64,000 nt of DNA, taken from contig CAWISG010000004.1 in NCBI GenBank assembly GCA_963838735.1, positions 248,001-312,000 of the forward strand, given 5' to 3'. Both the position numbers and the translations under genes were made by a program. Of this stretch, positions 11,128-20,306 are shown piece after piece. Each line of letters starts with the position of its first letter. The first letter of the stretch is position 1. The notes under the pieces are model-generated. The model made no database searches, had not been told where the DNA came from, and worked only from the letters and a program-made list of their open reading frames with translations. Origin of the DNA: Parerythrobacter_A sp963838735 (GTDB lineage: Bacteria > Pseudomonadota > Alphaproteobacteria > Sphingomonadales > Sphingomonadaceae).

Positions 11128-11727
11128 TCACCCCGCTGCCTTCTTCAACGCCACACGGATCAGTTCGCCCTCCTCCGCCCCCTCGCCGAGTTCCCCTGTG
11201 GCGGCGGCGACGGCGCGGGCGGCGGTGGCGGGTTTGAAGCCGAGGTTTTCCAGCGCGCTGACGGCATCGGCGCTGGCCCCAGCGGCTGGGGCTGCGAAAC
11301 TCGTGCCGCCCGGACCGGGGGGGAGTGCGCCGGCCTTGTCCTTCAATTCGTTGACGATCCGCCCCGCCAGTTTCGGACCCACGCCCTGCGCCCGCGCCAC
11401 GGTCGCTGCATCACCGCCCGCACATGCCGCCTGCACTTCCGCCGTAGACAGTGCCGACAGGATCGCCAGCGCGACCTTGCTGCCCACCCCCTGCACCCCG
11501 GTCAGCAGGCGGAACCAGTCGCGCTCCGCAGCCTCCGCAAAACCGAGCAGCCGCATGTCGTTCTCGCTCACCTGCAAGTCCGTATAGAGCGTGCAGCCCT
11601 CGCCCGTTTCTCCCAGCGCCGCTAGCGTCTTAGTGCTGCAATGCACGAGGTAACCGACACCCGCGACGTCGATCACCGCCCAGTCCGCGCCGGTTTCGTC
11701 CAGCAGACCTTTCAGTTTCGCAATCAT
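11128..11727 (-). CDS. ruvA: Holliday junction branch-migration complex subunit RuvA
   Basis: 199 aa, normal for RuvA. The OB-fold domain begins MIAKLKGLLDETGADWAVIDVAGVGYLV. Two helix-hairpin-helix units follow (LLTGVQGVGSKVALAILS and ARAQGVGPKLAGRIVNELK). After a Gly/Pro/Ala linker, the C-terminal domain that contacts RuvB is SADAVSALENLGFKPATAARAV. RuvA tetramers bind Holliday junctions and load RuvB. The gene is upstream of ruvB on the same strand but about 440 bases away because the GIY-YIG unit sits between them. No ruvC is present on the upstream side. Confidence 0.96.
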   Translation of the reverse strand: MIAKLKGLLDETGADWAVIDVAGVGYLVHCSTKTLAALGETGEGCTLYTDLQVSENDMRLLGFAEAAERDWFRLLTGVQGVGSKVALAILSALSTAEVQAACAGGDAATVARAQGVGPKLAGRIVNELKDKAGALPPGPGGTSFAAPAAGASADAVSALENLGFKPATAARAVAAATGELGEGAEEGELIRVALKKAAG

Positions 11728-11770
11728 AGCGCGTCGTCCAGCAGTTCGGGATTGTCCGCAAACCTGCGCG

Positions 11771-11790
11771 GAAGTTTAGGGAAGTTTAGG
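11771..11790 (+). repeat. Exact tandem 10-mer GAAGTTTAGG x2
   Basis: Two identical adjacent copies in the space between the divergent ruvA and aroC genes. A 20-bp direct repeat one helical turn apart could be a protein site; nothing else supports this. Confidence 0.35.
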
Positions 11791-11978
11791 CCAACGCCGC
11801 GATTTTTTCCGATGTGTGGACTTTGGCCCGCATCTATCGGTGAAACGTCCGGCAAATGAAAAGCGCGACGAGGAGCAAAGCAAATCATTCGCCCCCTATG
11901 CCAGCCAATCCGCCTGTAGGAAATGCATGGTGTCCTGGACCGTGGACAGCGCCGCCTGCCTCGCGCACAAGCGCGGGC

Positions 11979-13061
11979 ATGAGCTGGAACACATTCGGGC
12001 GGATCTTCCGCTTCACCACCTGGGGCGAAAGCCACGGACCGGCACTTGGCGCGGTGGTCGACGGGTGCCCGCCGGGGCTGGCGCTGAGCGAAGCCGATAT
12101 CCAGCCCTTCCTCGACGCGCGCCGTCCGGGCCAGAACCGCTTCACCACGCAGCGGCGCGAACCCGATGCGGTCCGCATCCTTTCGGGCGTGTTCGAAGCC
12201 CCTGACGGCATACAGCGTACCACCGGCACCCCGATCGCGCTCCAGATCGAAAACACCGACCAGCGCAGCAAGGACTATTCCGAAGTCGCCAAGGCCTATC
12301 GCCCCGGCCATGCCGACTATGCCTATGACGCGAAATACGGGTTCCGCGACTATCGCGGTGGCGGGCGGTCGAGCGCGCGCGAAACGGCGGCGCGGGTGGC
12401 GGCGGGCGCGGTGGCGCGGCTGGTGGTGCCCGATGTGACGATCACCGCCTATGTCAGCCAGATCGGCACCGACGAGATCGACCGCCAAGCGATGGATTTC
12501 GCCGAGATCGACCGCAACCCGTTCTTCTGCCCCGACGCCGCCGCGGCGCAGCGGTGGGAGAGCCTGATCGACACCGCGCGCAAGGCCGGTTCGTCGCTGG
12601 GTGCGGTGGTCGAATGCGTGGCGACAGGTGTGCCCCCAGGCTGGGGCGCCCCCGTCTATGCCAAGCTGGACGCCGAACTTGCCGCCGCAATGATGAGCAT
12701 CAACGCGGTGAAGGGCGTGGAAATCGGCGACGGCTTCGGCGCGGCAGAGCTGAGCGGGGAGGAGAACGCTGACCCGATGCGGCGTGGTCCGGGTGGCCCG
12801 GCATTCGAAGCCAACCATGCGGGCGGCGTGTCGGGCGGCATCTCGACCGGGCAACCGGTGGTATGCCGCGTCGCGTTCAAACCGACCAGCTCGATCCTGA
12901 CGCCGGTGGACACGATCACCCGCGACGGCGAGGACACGCAGCTGCGCACCAAGGGTCGTCACGACCCCTGCGTCGGCATCCGCGGCGCGCCCGTCGTCGC
13001 CGCGATGATGGCGCTGGTGCTGGCCGACCAGAAACTGCTGCACCGCGCGCAATGCGGATAA
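11979..13061 (+). CDS. aroC: Chorismate synthase
   Basis: 360 aa, the normal length. The start at ATG 11979 gives MSWNTFGRIFRFTTWGESHG, the canonical N-terminus with the family signature GESHGPALGAVVDGCPPG. Later motifs include RRPGQNRFTTQRREPD, FRDYRGGGRSSARETAARVAAGA and the C-terminal KGRHDPCVGIRGAPV. It converts 5-enolpyruvylshikimate-3-phosphate to chorismate with reduced FMN, the last shikimate step. The open frame extends upstream to 11856, but the added residues do not resemble the family. The next gene starts 14 bases after the stop, so the two are probably co-transcribed. Confidence 0.96.
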   Translation: MSWNTFGRIFRFTTWGESHGPALGAVVDGCPPGLALSEADIQPFLDARRPGQNRFTTQRREPDAVRILSGVFEAPDGIQRTTGTPIALQIENTDQRSKDYSEVAKAYRPGHADYAYDAKYGFRDYRGGGRSSARETAARVAAGAVARLVVPDVTITAYVSQIGTDEIDRQAMDFAEIDRNPFFCPDAAAAQRWESLIDTARKAGSSLGAVVECVATGVPPGWGAPVYAKLDAELAAAMMSINAVKGVEIGDGFGAAELSGEENADPMRRGPGGPAFEANHAGGVSGGISTGQPVVCRVAFKPTSSILTPVDTITRDGEDTQLRTKGRHDPCVGIRGAPVVAAMMALVLADQKLLHRAQCG

Positions 13062-13074
13062 GGACGATACGCCC

Positions 13075-13509
13075 ATGACGCTCGAGGCCGGACAGCGGAC
13101 GTTGATACAAGCAGGCGCGGTGCTGTTCCTGCTGGGCCTGTTGCAAGGAGCTGTGGTGCAGGATTTCGCCAATCCGCGCATGGCGCTGTCGGCCCATCTC
13201 ACCGCAGTGCAATCGGGAACCGCACTGATGGTGACCGGCGCGGTCTGGCGTTGGGCGAATCTGTCGCCGCTGGTTTCCGGACTGGCACGCTGGGCGATCA
13301 TCGTCGGCATGTATGTGCTGTGGATCGGCCTGACCGGCGCGGCGATCACTGGCGCATCATCCATGGTGCCTATCGCCGGTGCGGGCTACCGTGCAGATGC
13401 AGGAACAGAACAGTTCATATCCGCTCTGGTGCTCGCAGGCAGCGGCGCGATGACCCTTGGCTGGTTGCTGTTCGTCATCGGCTTGTTTCGCCAGCCTCCC
13501 GACCTCTAG
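13075..13509 (+). CDS. Membrane protein similar to (hydroxyamino)benzene mutase
   Basis: 144 aa with four hydrophobic segments (AVLFLLGLLQGAVV, SGTALMVTGAVW, WAIIVGMYVLWIGLTGAAI, LVLAGSGAMTLGWLLFVIG). The pattern with ANPRMALSAHL, LSP near residue 65 and PIAGAG near residue 100 recalls HabA/HabB hydroxylaminobenzene mutases, small integral membrane enzymes that rearrange phenylhydroxylamine to aminophenol. Without other nitroaromatic genes nearby, the actual reaction is uncertain. It follows aroC by 14 bases and converges on smr with 13 bases between stops. Confidence 0.6.
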   Translation: MTLEAGQRTLIQAGAVLFLLGLLQGAVVQDFANPRMALSAHLTAVQSGTALMVTGAVWRWANLSPLVSGLARWAIIVGMYVLWIGLTGAAITGASSMVPIAGAGYRADAGTEQFISALVLAGSGAMTLGWLLFVIGLFRQPPDL

Positions 13510-13872
13510 TGCTTCCTTCTCCCTACCGCCGCCGCAACACGAGATAGAGCGCGCCTTCGCCGCCATGCCTGCGATGGGCGCGGCGGATGGCGGCGATGTC
13601 GTTTGCGTGGGGGCCGGCGGCGAGCCAGTCGAGGATCTTGGCGCGTATCGCGCCGCGGCTGGAGCCACGGTCGGCGCGCATCGACCGGGCGCGGCTTGCC
13701 CGTGACAACCAGCACCACGCGCGCGCCCATTGCCTTGGCCTGCGCCAACCCGCTGTCGAGCCGGTGCCATGCGGCGTCCAGCGTATGGCCGTGCAGGTCG
13801 AGCGAGAAGTCCGGATCGGTGCGGCCCGATTTCAGGCGGCGGTCACGATGGCCGTCCAGCGTCGCGTTGTTG

Positions 13873-14000
13873 TTGGCTCGCTGACGCTCGGGGGCTGTGC
13901 CGTCCCGCGCCCCCTCCCGACCACCCGATAAGGACAATCCCGTGGGTGGTCGGGAGGGGGAGCGGGACGGAACAGCAAGCGGAGGACGGATGTCCGAAGC
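13873..14000 (+). repeat. Long palindromic repeat, copy 1, inside smr
   Basis: About 125 bp, with a large hairpin at 13902-13968 (arms GTCCCGCGCCCCCTCCCG... and ...CGGGAGGGGGAGCGGGAC) around a loop containing GATAAGGA. A conserved tail follows: GGAACAGCAAGCGGAGGACG then GATGTCCG. It is close to the copy at 24857-24983 in the same orientation. A further right arm only is seen at 14017-14040. In the smr direction the element is open and read in frame. Confidence 0.85.
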
Positions 14001-14016
14001 GTCCCCAACAGGAATG

Positions 14017-14040
14017 CGTGGTCGGGAGGGGGAGCGGGAC
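14017..14040 (+). repeat. Partial copy of the palindromic repeat (right arm only)
   Basis: GTGGTCGGGAGGGGGAGC and the following GGGAC repeat the right arm of the hairpin ending at 13968. It lies about 50 bases beyond the full copy, still within smr. Confidence 0.7.
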
Positions 14041-14152
14041 GACACAGCACCAGACAAAGACCCTTGCGACGACTCACGTGAGAACGCCTCCACCGTTCGC
14101 GTGACTGCATCCCATGCCGCCGCTTCGTCGTCCGACAGCCCGCGTGGCTTTT

Positions 14153-15340
14153 TCATTTTTTCAGCAGGCGGCGCGCGGCGGCGCTGGGCAGCAGGATGGT
14201 GGCGCGGCCCCGCGCGCTCATGCCGCCCGCGATGGTTCGCGCGCGTTCGCCCGCGCCCCAGAACGTGTCGAAGCGGTTCGCGCCCTTGATCGCGCCGCCG
14301 GTGTCCTGCGCGATCCACATGCCGCTGGCTTCGGGGCGATCCATTGCCAGCACAACCGGCGCGCCATAGGGAACGAAGTTGGGATCGACCGCAACCGAGC
14401 TTTCGCCGCGCACCGGGATGCCGAGCGATCCCAGCGGGCCGTCCCCGGTCAATTCGCGGAAGAACACCCAGCTGGCATTCTCGCGCATCAATGCCTGCCC
14501 GGCTTCAGGGTTTTCGCGGATATAGGCCATGATGCCCTGCATCGATCCGGCATATTGTCCAGGCCCGTCGCCCAGCAGCCCGCGTTCGCGCATCAGGCCG
14601 CCAATGCCGGTATAGCCATGGCCGTTCTGGCCGGCATAGCCGATGCGGATGACCTCGCCCTCGGGTGAGACGAGACGACCCGACCCCTGGATTTGCAGGA
14701 AGAACATTTCGACCGGATCGGCGGCCCACGCAATTTCCAGCCCGCGTCCGGCCAGCGCGCCTTCCTCGATCGCGGTGCGGTCGTAATAGCGGGTGGTGGT
14801 GCCATCGGGCAGCAGGCGGACAAGCGGCGGTCGACCGGTCCGTTCCGCTTCGGGCAGGTCGGCGGGCCAGCGACGCACCAGATCGTCCGGCACACCATAG
14901 ACCGGCACGTCGAAGCCGGGGCGTCGGGTGCGCGATCCGGCGATCTCAGGTTCGAAATAGCCGGTGGCGAAGGCTTCGCCCGTGCCCACGGTGACGGGGA
15001 TGAAATGGCGCGCGAAGAACCCGGCGGGGTCGCTGGTGACCTGCGCGGCGGCAGCGCACGGCGCGCGCCAGTCATCGCGCGTCGTCAAGGCGGAGCGATC
15101 GTCGCGTCTTAGCACGACGGGGCAGGATTCGCGGAACGACCGCAAGGCCCCCTCGGCATCGTCTTGCCGCACGACGAAAGGTGACGCGAGCGATATCCCA
15201 AGCAGGGCGGCTGACGTCGCGGCAACGGGTGCAGTAACGGTCGAGGCGCCGATGACAGGGGCGCTGGCAGACGGTGGGACTACCGCATTGCATCCTGCCA
15301 GCACCAACGCGGCGATCAGCGCGGTTGCATAGCGCAGCAA
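14153..15340 (-). CDS. mltA: Membrane-bound lytic murein transglycosylase A
   Basis: 395 aa, starting with TTG at 15340. The N-terminus LRYATALIAALVLAGCNAV carries a lipobox LAGC, predicting a lipoprotein. The MltA domain has TGYFEPEIAGSR, EIAWAADPVEMFFLQIQGSGRL and VRIGYAGQNGHGYT-type segments, and the C-terminal 3D domain has IAQDTGGAIKGANRFDTFWG with its conserved aspartates. It cleaves glycan strands to 1,6-anhydro-muropeptides. It follows the Tim44-like gene by five bases and overlaps smr by four, so the three are probably one operon. Confidence 0.93.
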   Translation of the reverse strand: MLRYATALIAALVLAGCNAVVPPSASAPVIGASTVTAPVAATSAALLGISLASPFVVRQDDAEGALRSFRESCPVVLRRDDRSALTTRDDWRAPCAAAAQVTSDPAGFFARHFIPVTVGTGEAFATGYFEPEIAGSRTRRPGFDVPVYGVPDDLVRRWPADLPEAERTGRPPLVRLLPDGTTTRYYDRTAIEEGALAGRGLEIAWAADPVEMFFLQIQGSGRLVSPEGEVIRIGYAGQNGHGYTGIGGLMRERGLLGDGPGQYAGSMQGIMAYIRENPEAGQALMRENASWVFFRELTGDGPLGSLGIPVRGESSVAVDPNFVPYGAPVVLAMDRPEASGMWIAQDTGGAIKGANRFDTFWGAGERARTIAGGMSARGRATILLPSAAARRLLKK

Positions 15341-15345
15341 GGGTC

Positions 15346-16005
15346 TCAGCCTTCGTCGGTTTCGTCGAGCACCCAGTTCAGATCGTCCGCCTTCACGTCG
15401 CGCATGAAGGTCCAGACGTCGCGGCTTTCGATGGCATCGTCCAGCGAACCGGCGATAACGGTGCCCTCGCTGTCGCGGGTGACAGCGGCGATATCGGCCA
15501 CGAAACGCACGGCGATGCGCGCAGTGCGTCCGTCGATCTGTGCCCGGTCGATCACCGCTTCCTCGATCCGAACCAGCCGGTTGTCGAGTGTTTCACCCGC
15601 ATCCTCGCGCGCCGTGATAGCTGCATCGAAGCTGGCATAAACGTCGTTGTCGCACAGCTCGCGCAGCGTTTCGCGATCGCCTTCCCAAAACGCTTCCAGC
15701 ACCATTGCGTAGGCACCCTTGGCCCCTTCGACGAAACTGCTGATATCGAACCGGCTGTCCGCCGCCGCAATGGCGCGAACGCCCTGTTCGACGGCAGGGA
15801 GCACGCGCGGTGCGCGCTGTTCGGGCAAGGCCGCGACCGGTGCACCGGCGGCAGGCGTATTGATTTGCTGGTTATCGCGGGTCTGACTGTCACGGGGTGG
15901 CGCAATAGACTCTTCCTCGTGCTCTGCGCGGCGGCCCAGCACCGAATACAGCTTGTACCCGAGCACGGCGGCGATGATGGCGAGGATGACGATCTGGACT
16001 ATCAC
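15346..16005 (-). CDS. Tim44-like domain protein (TimA-type)
   Basis: 219 aa from a GTG start at 16005. One N-terminal membrane segment (VQIVILAIIAAVLGYKLYSVLG) is followed by an acidic, disordered linker. The C-terminal Tim44-like domain (about residues 80-215) includes AMVLEAFWEGDRETLRELCDNDVY and ends WTFMRDVKADDLNWVLDET. This is the alphaproteobacterial relative of the mitochondrial import-motor anchor Tim44. Its bacterial role is not well settled, though an inner-membrane position facing the cytoplasm is likely. It is divergent from secB, a conserved neighbour, with 209 bases between starts. Confidence 0.88.
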   Translation of the reverse strand: MIVQIVILAIIAAVLGYKLYSVLGRRAEHEEESIAPPRDSQTRDNQQINTPAAGAPVAALPEQRAPRVLPAVEQGVRAIAAADSRFDISSFVEGAKGAYAMVLEAFWEGDRETLRELCDNDVYASFDAAITAREDAGETLDNRLVRIEEAVIDRAQIDGRTARIAVRFVADIAAVTRDSEGTVIAGSLDDAIESRDVWTFMRDVKADDLNWVLDETDEG

Positions 16006-16214
16006 GAAGGCTTACCTGTTACGAAACGATGTGCGTATCTCCTGCCCTACATAGGCAGCGATTACAAACCCGCAACGGGGGCGGCTATCGAGGCGGGGCG
16101 CGCTGCCGCACCGGCGCGACGGACATTGCGGGGCGCACGACCGGCTGCTACGCGCTCACGCAACGCTGCATCTGCGCGCGGCAACCACTCCAGCACGACA
16201 GGAATACCACCCAC

Positions 16215-16739
16215 ATGGCCGATGGCGATATCTTGACCGACCTCAACATGGACCCGGCGCCCAACGGTGCCGATACACAGCCGGTCGCGGGCCTGCTGTC
16301 GCAATATATCAAGGACCTGTCGGTCGAGAACCCGCAGGCGCCCGAATCCTTCCAGTGGGAAGACAAGCCGCAGATCGACCTGCAATTCAACATCGGCGCG
16401 AAGGCCGTGAACGACGAGATTCACGAGGTCGAACTCAAAATTACCGTCGATGCGAAATGCGACAAGGGCAGCCTCTATTTGGTCGAACTGGCTTATTGCG
16501 GCCTCGTCGGCATGCGCAACCTGCCCGAAGACCACGCGCACGCTTTCCTGTATGCGGAGGCCCCGCGCCTGCTGTTCCCGTTCGCCCGCCGCGTCATTGC
16601 GGATGCCACGCGCGACACCGGGTTCCAGCCGCTGATGCTCGACCCGGTCGATTTTAACGGCCTCTATGCACAGCGGATGCAGGCCCAGCAGGCCGAAGGC
16701 GAAGGTGGCAGCGATGTCGCGCCTGCTGGCCAGGCCTGA
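16215..16739 (+). CDS. secB: Protein-export chaperone SecB
   Basis: 174 aa with ATG 16215. Family landmarks are QYIKDLSVENPQAP, the region DLQFNIGAKAVNDEIHEVEL, LAYCGLVGMRNLPEDHAHAFLYAEAP and LLFPFARRVIADATRDTGFQPLMLDPVDF. SecB is a homotetramer that keeps preproteins unfolded and hands them to SecA. The tail after FNGLYAQRM is Gln/Gly-rich and variable. An upstream extension in the same frame is possible but does not match the family. Confidence 0.96.
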   Translation: MADGDILTDLNMDPAPNGADTQPVAGLLSQYIKDLSVENPQAPESFQWEDKPQIDLQFNIGAKAVNDEIHEVELKITVDAKCDKGSLYLVELAYCGLVGMRNLPEDHAHAFLYAEAPRLLFPFARRVIADATRDTGFQPLMLDPVDFNGLYAQRMQAQQAEGEGGSDVAPAGQA

Positions 16740-16777
16740 AGCGCGTCCTGACTTGCGATAGATAGGAAGCTCGCGCC

Positions 16778-18373
16778 GTGAGCCTCCTCAAGCATGTCGG
16801 TACGATCGGCGGGTTGACGATGGTCAGCCGCGTCGCCGGCATGGCGCGCGAGATGATCTTCAGCCGGGTGCTGGGCGCGAATGCAGTGACCGATGCCTGG
16901 TTCCAGGCGTTCATCATCCCCAACGTCTTCCGCCGTCTGTTTGCCGAAGGGGCGTTTTCGGCTGCTTTCGTACCGATGTTCTCCAAGCGGCTGCACGGGT
17001 CGGGCGAGATTGGAGGGGGCAAAGAGCAGGGACTGGAAAGCGCGCGCAGCTTCAGCAACGATGTGCTGGGCGTTTTCCTGCCGGTGCTGATTGCGCTGGT
17101 GGCGGTTTTCCTGATCGCCATGCCGGGTGTCATCTGGCTGCTGGCAGACAAGCCGGTCGACCCCGTGGAACATGACATGGCCATCGATCTGGCACGTATC
17201 ATGTTTCCCTATATCGTGCTGGTCAGCCTGGTGACGCTGTTCACCGGGATGCTGAACGCGGTCAGCCGTTTTGCGCCCGGTGCCAGTTTCCCGATCATCC
17301 TCAATGTCGTGCTGATCGCGGCGCTGCTGGTCGGCGAACGCTGGATGGCGGCCACCGGCGCTTCCGTAAGCCAGGTCGCCTACGGCATCGCCTGGGCGGT
17401 GACCGGGGCGGGTGTGATGCAGCTTGCGTGGCTGTATTACTGGGTCCGCGTCGAGGGGTTCCGCCCGCGTATCCAGCGCCCGAAACTGACACCCGAAGTG
17501 AAGCGCATGGCGACCATCGCCCTGCCCGCAGCCATTGGCGGCGGCGCGTACCAGATCAACACGCTGGTCCAGCTCTATTTCCTCAACCAGCTCGCCAGCG
17601 GCTCGGTCAGCCACATGAATTATGCCGACCGGCTCAACCAGCTGCCGCTGGGTATTATCGGCATTGCGCTGAGCACAGCGATCCTGCCCACCCTGTCGCG
17701 CTTCGTCGGGGCGAACAACCGCGAAGGCGCGGCGCGCATCCAGTCCGACGCTATTGAGCTGGCCATGTTGCTGACCATTCCCGCCGCCGTCGCGCTGGCC
17801 CTGTGTGCGACGCCGTTTGTCACCATGATCTTCCAGGGCGGGCGGTTCGACCTTGCCGATGCCGCCGCGACCGGACAGGTGCTGGCCGCGCTGGTGGTCG
17901 GCCTGCCCGCCTATGTGCTGGTGAAGGTTCTGGTGCCCAATTTCTACGCGCGCTCGGACACGCGAACGCCGGTCTATGCCGCCTTCATCTCGCTTGCTGT
18001 CTTCGTCGCGTTCAACATTGCCTTCCTGCAACGCTTCGGTGTGGTCGGCGTGGCATGGGCCAGCGTGGTGGGCGCGTGGATCAATGTCGGCTTCCTCTAC
18101 GCCGTGCTGGTGCGGCGCGACTATTACCGCGTACCGGGCGCGCTAATGTTGCGCATCGGGCGACAGCTCGTCGCTGCCGCCGCAATGGGCGTCGCGCTGT
18201 GGTTCGCGCGCGACCTGCTGGCGGGATGGTATGCGGCGGGGCTGCTCGAAAGACTGGGCGCGTTGCTGGTGCTCGTGCTATGCGCGGGCATCGTCTATTT
18301 CGGCGTCGCCTTCGCCACCGGCGCCATCGACCGGCAGCGCATCGCCGCCCTCACTTCAAAGCGAGCCTCGTAA
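16778..18373 (+). CDS. murJ: Lipid II flippase MurJ
   Basis: 531 aa starting with GTG at 16778, preceded by AGGAAG. It opens SLLKHVGTIGGLTMVSRVAGMAREMIFSRVLG, the characteristic MurJ/MviN start, and has about fourteen hydrophobic segments. The charged motif NVFRRLFAEGAFSAAFVPMFS lies between early helices, and GGGAYQINTLVQLYFL marks the second half. MurJ moves lipid-linked peptidoglycan precursor across the inner membrane. trpS begins five bases after its stop, a pairing common in Sphingomonadales. Confidence 0.95.
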   Translation: MSLLKHVGTIGGLTMVSRVAGMAREMIFSRVLGANAVTDAWFQAFIIPNVFRRLFAEGAFSAAFVPMFSKRLHGSGEIGGGKEQGLESARSFSNDVLGVFLPVLIALVAVFLIAMPGVIWLLADKPVDPVEHDMAIDLARIMFPYIVLVSLVTLFTGMLNAVSRFAPGASFPIILNVVLIAALLVGERWMAATGASVSQVAYGIAWAVTGAGVMQLAWLYYWVRVEGFRPRIQRPKLTPEVKRMATIALPAAIGGGAYQINTLVQLYFLNQLASGSVSHMNYADRLNQLPLGIIGIALSTAILPTLSRFVGANNREGAARIQSDAIELAMLLTIPAAVALALCATPFVTMIFQGGRFDLADAAATGQVLAALVVGLPAYVLVKVLVPNFYARSDTRTPVYAAFISLAVFVAFNIAFLQRFGVVGVAWASVVGAWINVGFLYAVLVRRDYYRVPGALMLRIGRQLVAAAAMGVALWFARDLLAGWYAAGLLERLGALLVLVLCAGIVYFGVAFATGAIDRQRIAALTSKRAS

Positions 18374-18378
18374 GACCC

Positions 18379-19395
18379 ATGCGCGTTGTTTCCGGTATCA
18401 AGCCTTCGGGCAATCTGCACCTAGGCAACTATCTGGGCGCAATCCGCAACTGGGCACGGATGCAGGACAGCATGGAGGACGGCAGCGAGTGCCTGTTCTT
18501 CCTCGCCGACCTGCACGCCATCTCGGTGCCGCATTCGCCGCAGGAATTGCGGGCCTGCACATACGAGATGACAGCGGTGCTGGTCGCCTGCGGGATCGAC
18601 CCCGCGCGCTCCATCCTGTTCAACCAGGCACAAGTGCCCGCCCATGCCGAATTGCAGTGGCTGCTTAACGGTACCGCGCGGATGGGGTGGCTGAACCGCA
18701 TGACGCAGTTCAAGGAAAAGTCCGGCAAGAACCGCGAGGGCGCAAGCGCGGCGCTGTTCACCTATCCGGTGCTGCAAGCCGCCGACGTGCTGCTCTATCA
18801 CGCAACGCACGTGCCTGTCGGCGATGACCAGCGCCAGCATCTGGAGCTGGCCCGCGACATTGCACAGAAATTCAACAGCGATTTCGCGCGCGAGGACGCA
18901 CCCGTTTTTACCCTGCCCGAAGCTATCGTGCCCCCGGCCGCCGCCCGTATCATGAGCCTGCGCGACGGATCGCAGAAGATGGGCAAGTCCGACGCGAGCG
19001 ACATGAGCCGCATCAACCTGGCCGACGATCCGGATACCATCATGAAAAAGGTGAAAAAGGCCAAGACCGATCCCGAACCGCTGCCCGGCGATGCCGAAGG
19101 ACTTGAAGGCCGGGCCGAAGCGCTCAATCTGGTGACGATCTATGCCGCGGTGACCGACCAGGGCATCGACGATGTGCTGGCGACCTATGGCGGCGAAGGG
19201 TTCGGGCGGTTCAAGCCAGCGCTCGGCGAAGTGCTGGTCGAAACGCTTGCGCCGATCTCCGCCCGCTTCCGCGAGCTGAAGGACGATGGCGAGACGCTGG
19301 ATGCGTTGCTCGCACGCGGTGCAGCCAAGGCGCGAGAAATGGCCGCACCGACGCTCGCCTCGGCTTATGAAGCACTGGGTCTGGTACGCGGTTAA
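18379..19395 (+). CDS. trpS: Tryptophan--tRNA ligase
   Basis: 338 aa with ATG 18379, giving MRVVSGIKPSGNLHLGNYLG. This contains the class I signature HLGN (HIGH equivalent), and KMGKSD stands for KMSKS later on. Other family segments are FFLADLHAISVPHSP, FTYPVLQAADVLLY and VGDDQRQHLELARDIA. It charges tRNA-Trp. It is in an apparent operon with murJ (five-base gap). Confidence 0.96.
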   Translation: MRVVSGIKPSGNLHLGNYLGAIRNWARMQDSMEDGSECLFFLADLHAISVPHSPQELRACTYEMTAVLVACGIDPARSILFNQAQVPAHAELQWLLNGTARMGWLNRMTQFKEKSGKNREGASAALFTYPVLQAADVLLYHATHVPVGDDQRQHLELARDIAQKFNSDFAREDAPVFTLPEAIVPPAAARIMSLRDGSQKMGKSDASDMSRINLADDPDTIMKKVKKAKTDPEPLPGDAEGLEGRAEALNLVTIYAAVTDQGIDDVLATYGGEGFGRFKPALGEVLVETLAPISARFRELKDDGETLDALLARGAAKAREMAAPTLASAYEALGLVRG

Positions 19396-19584
19396 CCCCT
19401 TCAACCGCTTAGCTATTGTTACAGGTGTCATTCAATCCGGGTTCACGCCGGAGGGTCTATCACGTGCACATTCAATCGATCGCTGGCGCCGCCGCATGAA
19501 ACCAATCGGTGCATCAGGACGTATAAACAGAAGGCTCCGCGCGCAGTTTCTGACGCCTTGCCGAGCCGATAAGGGACGCAAAAC

Positions 19585-20289
19585 ATGACCGTATTTTCCA
19601 TCACCACCGGACGCATCGCCAAGCTGGCGACGCTGTCCCTTGCCGTCGGCACGCTGGCGGCCTGCACCACGCCCTTCCGCGCCGATGTGAAGCGGTTCGA
19701 AAGCGCGCTGCCAGCGCCGCAGGGCCAATCCTTCGCGGTGGTAGCGGACGATCCCAAACTCGCGGGCGGGCTGGAATTTGCGCAATATGCCGACATCGTG
19801 GAAGGCGAGATGCAGCGTCTGGGCTATGTCCAGGCTGCAACACCCGAAACGGCGAACCTGCTGGTCCGCTTCGATTACGGTGTGGACCAGGGCCGCGAAC
19901 GCATTCGGGACACCGGTTTCCACGATCCCTTCTTCAGTCCATGGTATGGGTTCGGCTATCGTCCGTTCTACCGTTCGCGTATTGGCTATGGCCGCGGGTT
20001 CTACGGCGCCGGCGCATGGGGCTACGGCTTCAACAGCGCCTTCTTCGGCGGGCCGCGCATTCGCAGCCAGACGGTCTATACCAGCGGGATCGACCTTAAG
20101 ATCGACGATGCGGGCAATGGCCAACGCCTGTTCGAAGGCAAGGCCGAAGCGATGAGCACATCCAGGCGCCTGCAATATCTGGTTCCCAACCTGGTCGAAG
20201 CCATGTTCACCGACTTCCCCGGCAATTCGGGTGAAACGCTCCGCATTTCGATCAAGCCGGAGGAAACGAAGGTGCGCCGCATCGATTGA
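19585..20289 (+). CDS. DUF4136 domain lipoprotein
   Basis: 234 aa. The signal peptide ends in a lipobox LAAC, so it is probably a lipoprotein. The body fits DUF4136: early ADVKRF, then EMQRLGYVQAATPETANLLVRFDYGVDQG, an aromatic/Gly central part (PWYGFGYRPFYRSRIGYG), and the late LFEGKAEAMSTS and FTDFPGNSGETLRISI. The function of the domain is unknown. It resembles the gene at 45481-46074 in domain, lipobox and the closing FPGNxGET motif, so the two look like distant paralogues. No clear promoter was recognised in the 190 bases before it. Confidence 0.85.
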   Translation: MTVFSITTGRIAKLATLSLAVGTLAACTTPFRADVKRFESALPAPQGQSFAVVADDPKLAGGLEFAQYADIVEGEMQRLGYVQAATPETANLLVRFDYGVDQGRERIRDTGFHDPFFSPWYGFGYRPFYRSRIGYGRGFYGAGAWGYGFNSAFFGGPRIRSQTVYTSGIDLKIDDAGNGQRLFEGKAEAMSTSRRLQYLVPNLVEAMFTDFPGNSGETLRISIKPEETKVRRID

Positions 20290-20306
20290 TGCTTGCGGCG
20301 GGCCGC

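Larger units (their letters stand above)
13523..14156 (-). pseudogene. Smr/MutS2-type domain protein with frameshift and in-frame repeat insertion
   Basis: ATG 14156 overlaps the mltA stop (ATGA). The N-terminus MKKPRGLSDDEAAAWDAVT is typical of small Smr proteins. Smr motifs LDLHGHTLDAAWHRL and VVLVVTGKPRPVD follow, then the frame shifts. The rest of the domain, RADRGSSRGAIRAKILDWL ... HRRHGGEGALYLVLRRR, continues to a TAG at 13523 in a second frame. Skipping one base near 13682-13690 (about codon GAT-G-CGC) joins them as ...RPVDRADRGSSRG. Between the N-terminal helix and the Smr domain, an Arg/Pro/Ser-rich stretch is encoded by a palindromic repeat found elsewhere in the window. Smr domains are nucleases acting on DNA or RNA. 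The gene ends the Tim44-like/mltA/smr row. Confidence 0.8.
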
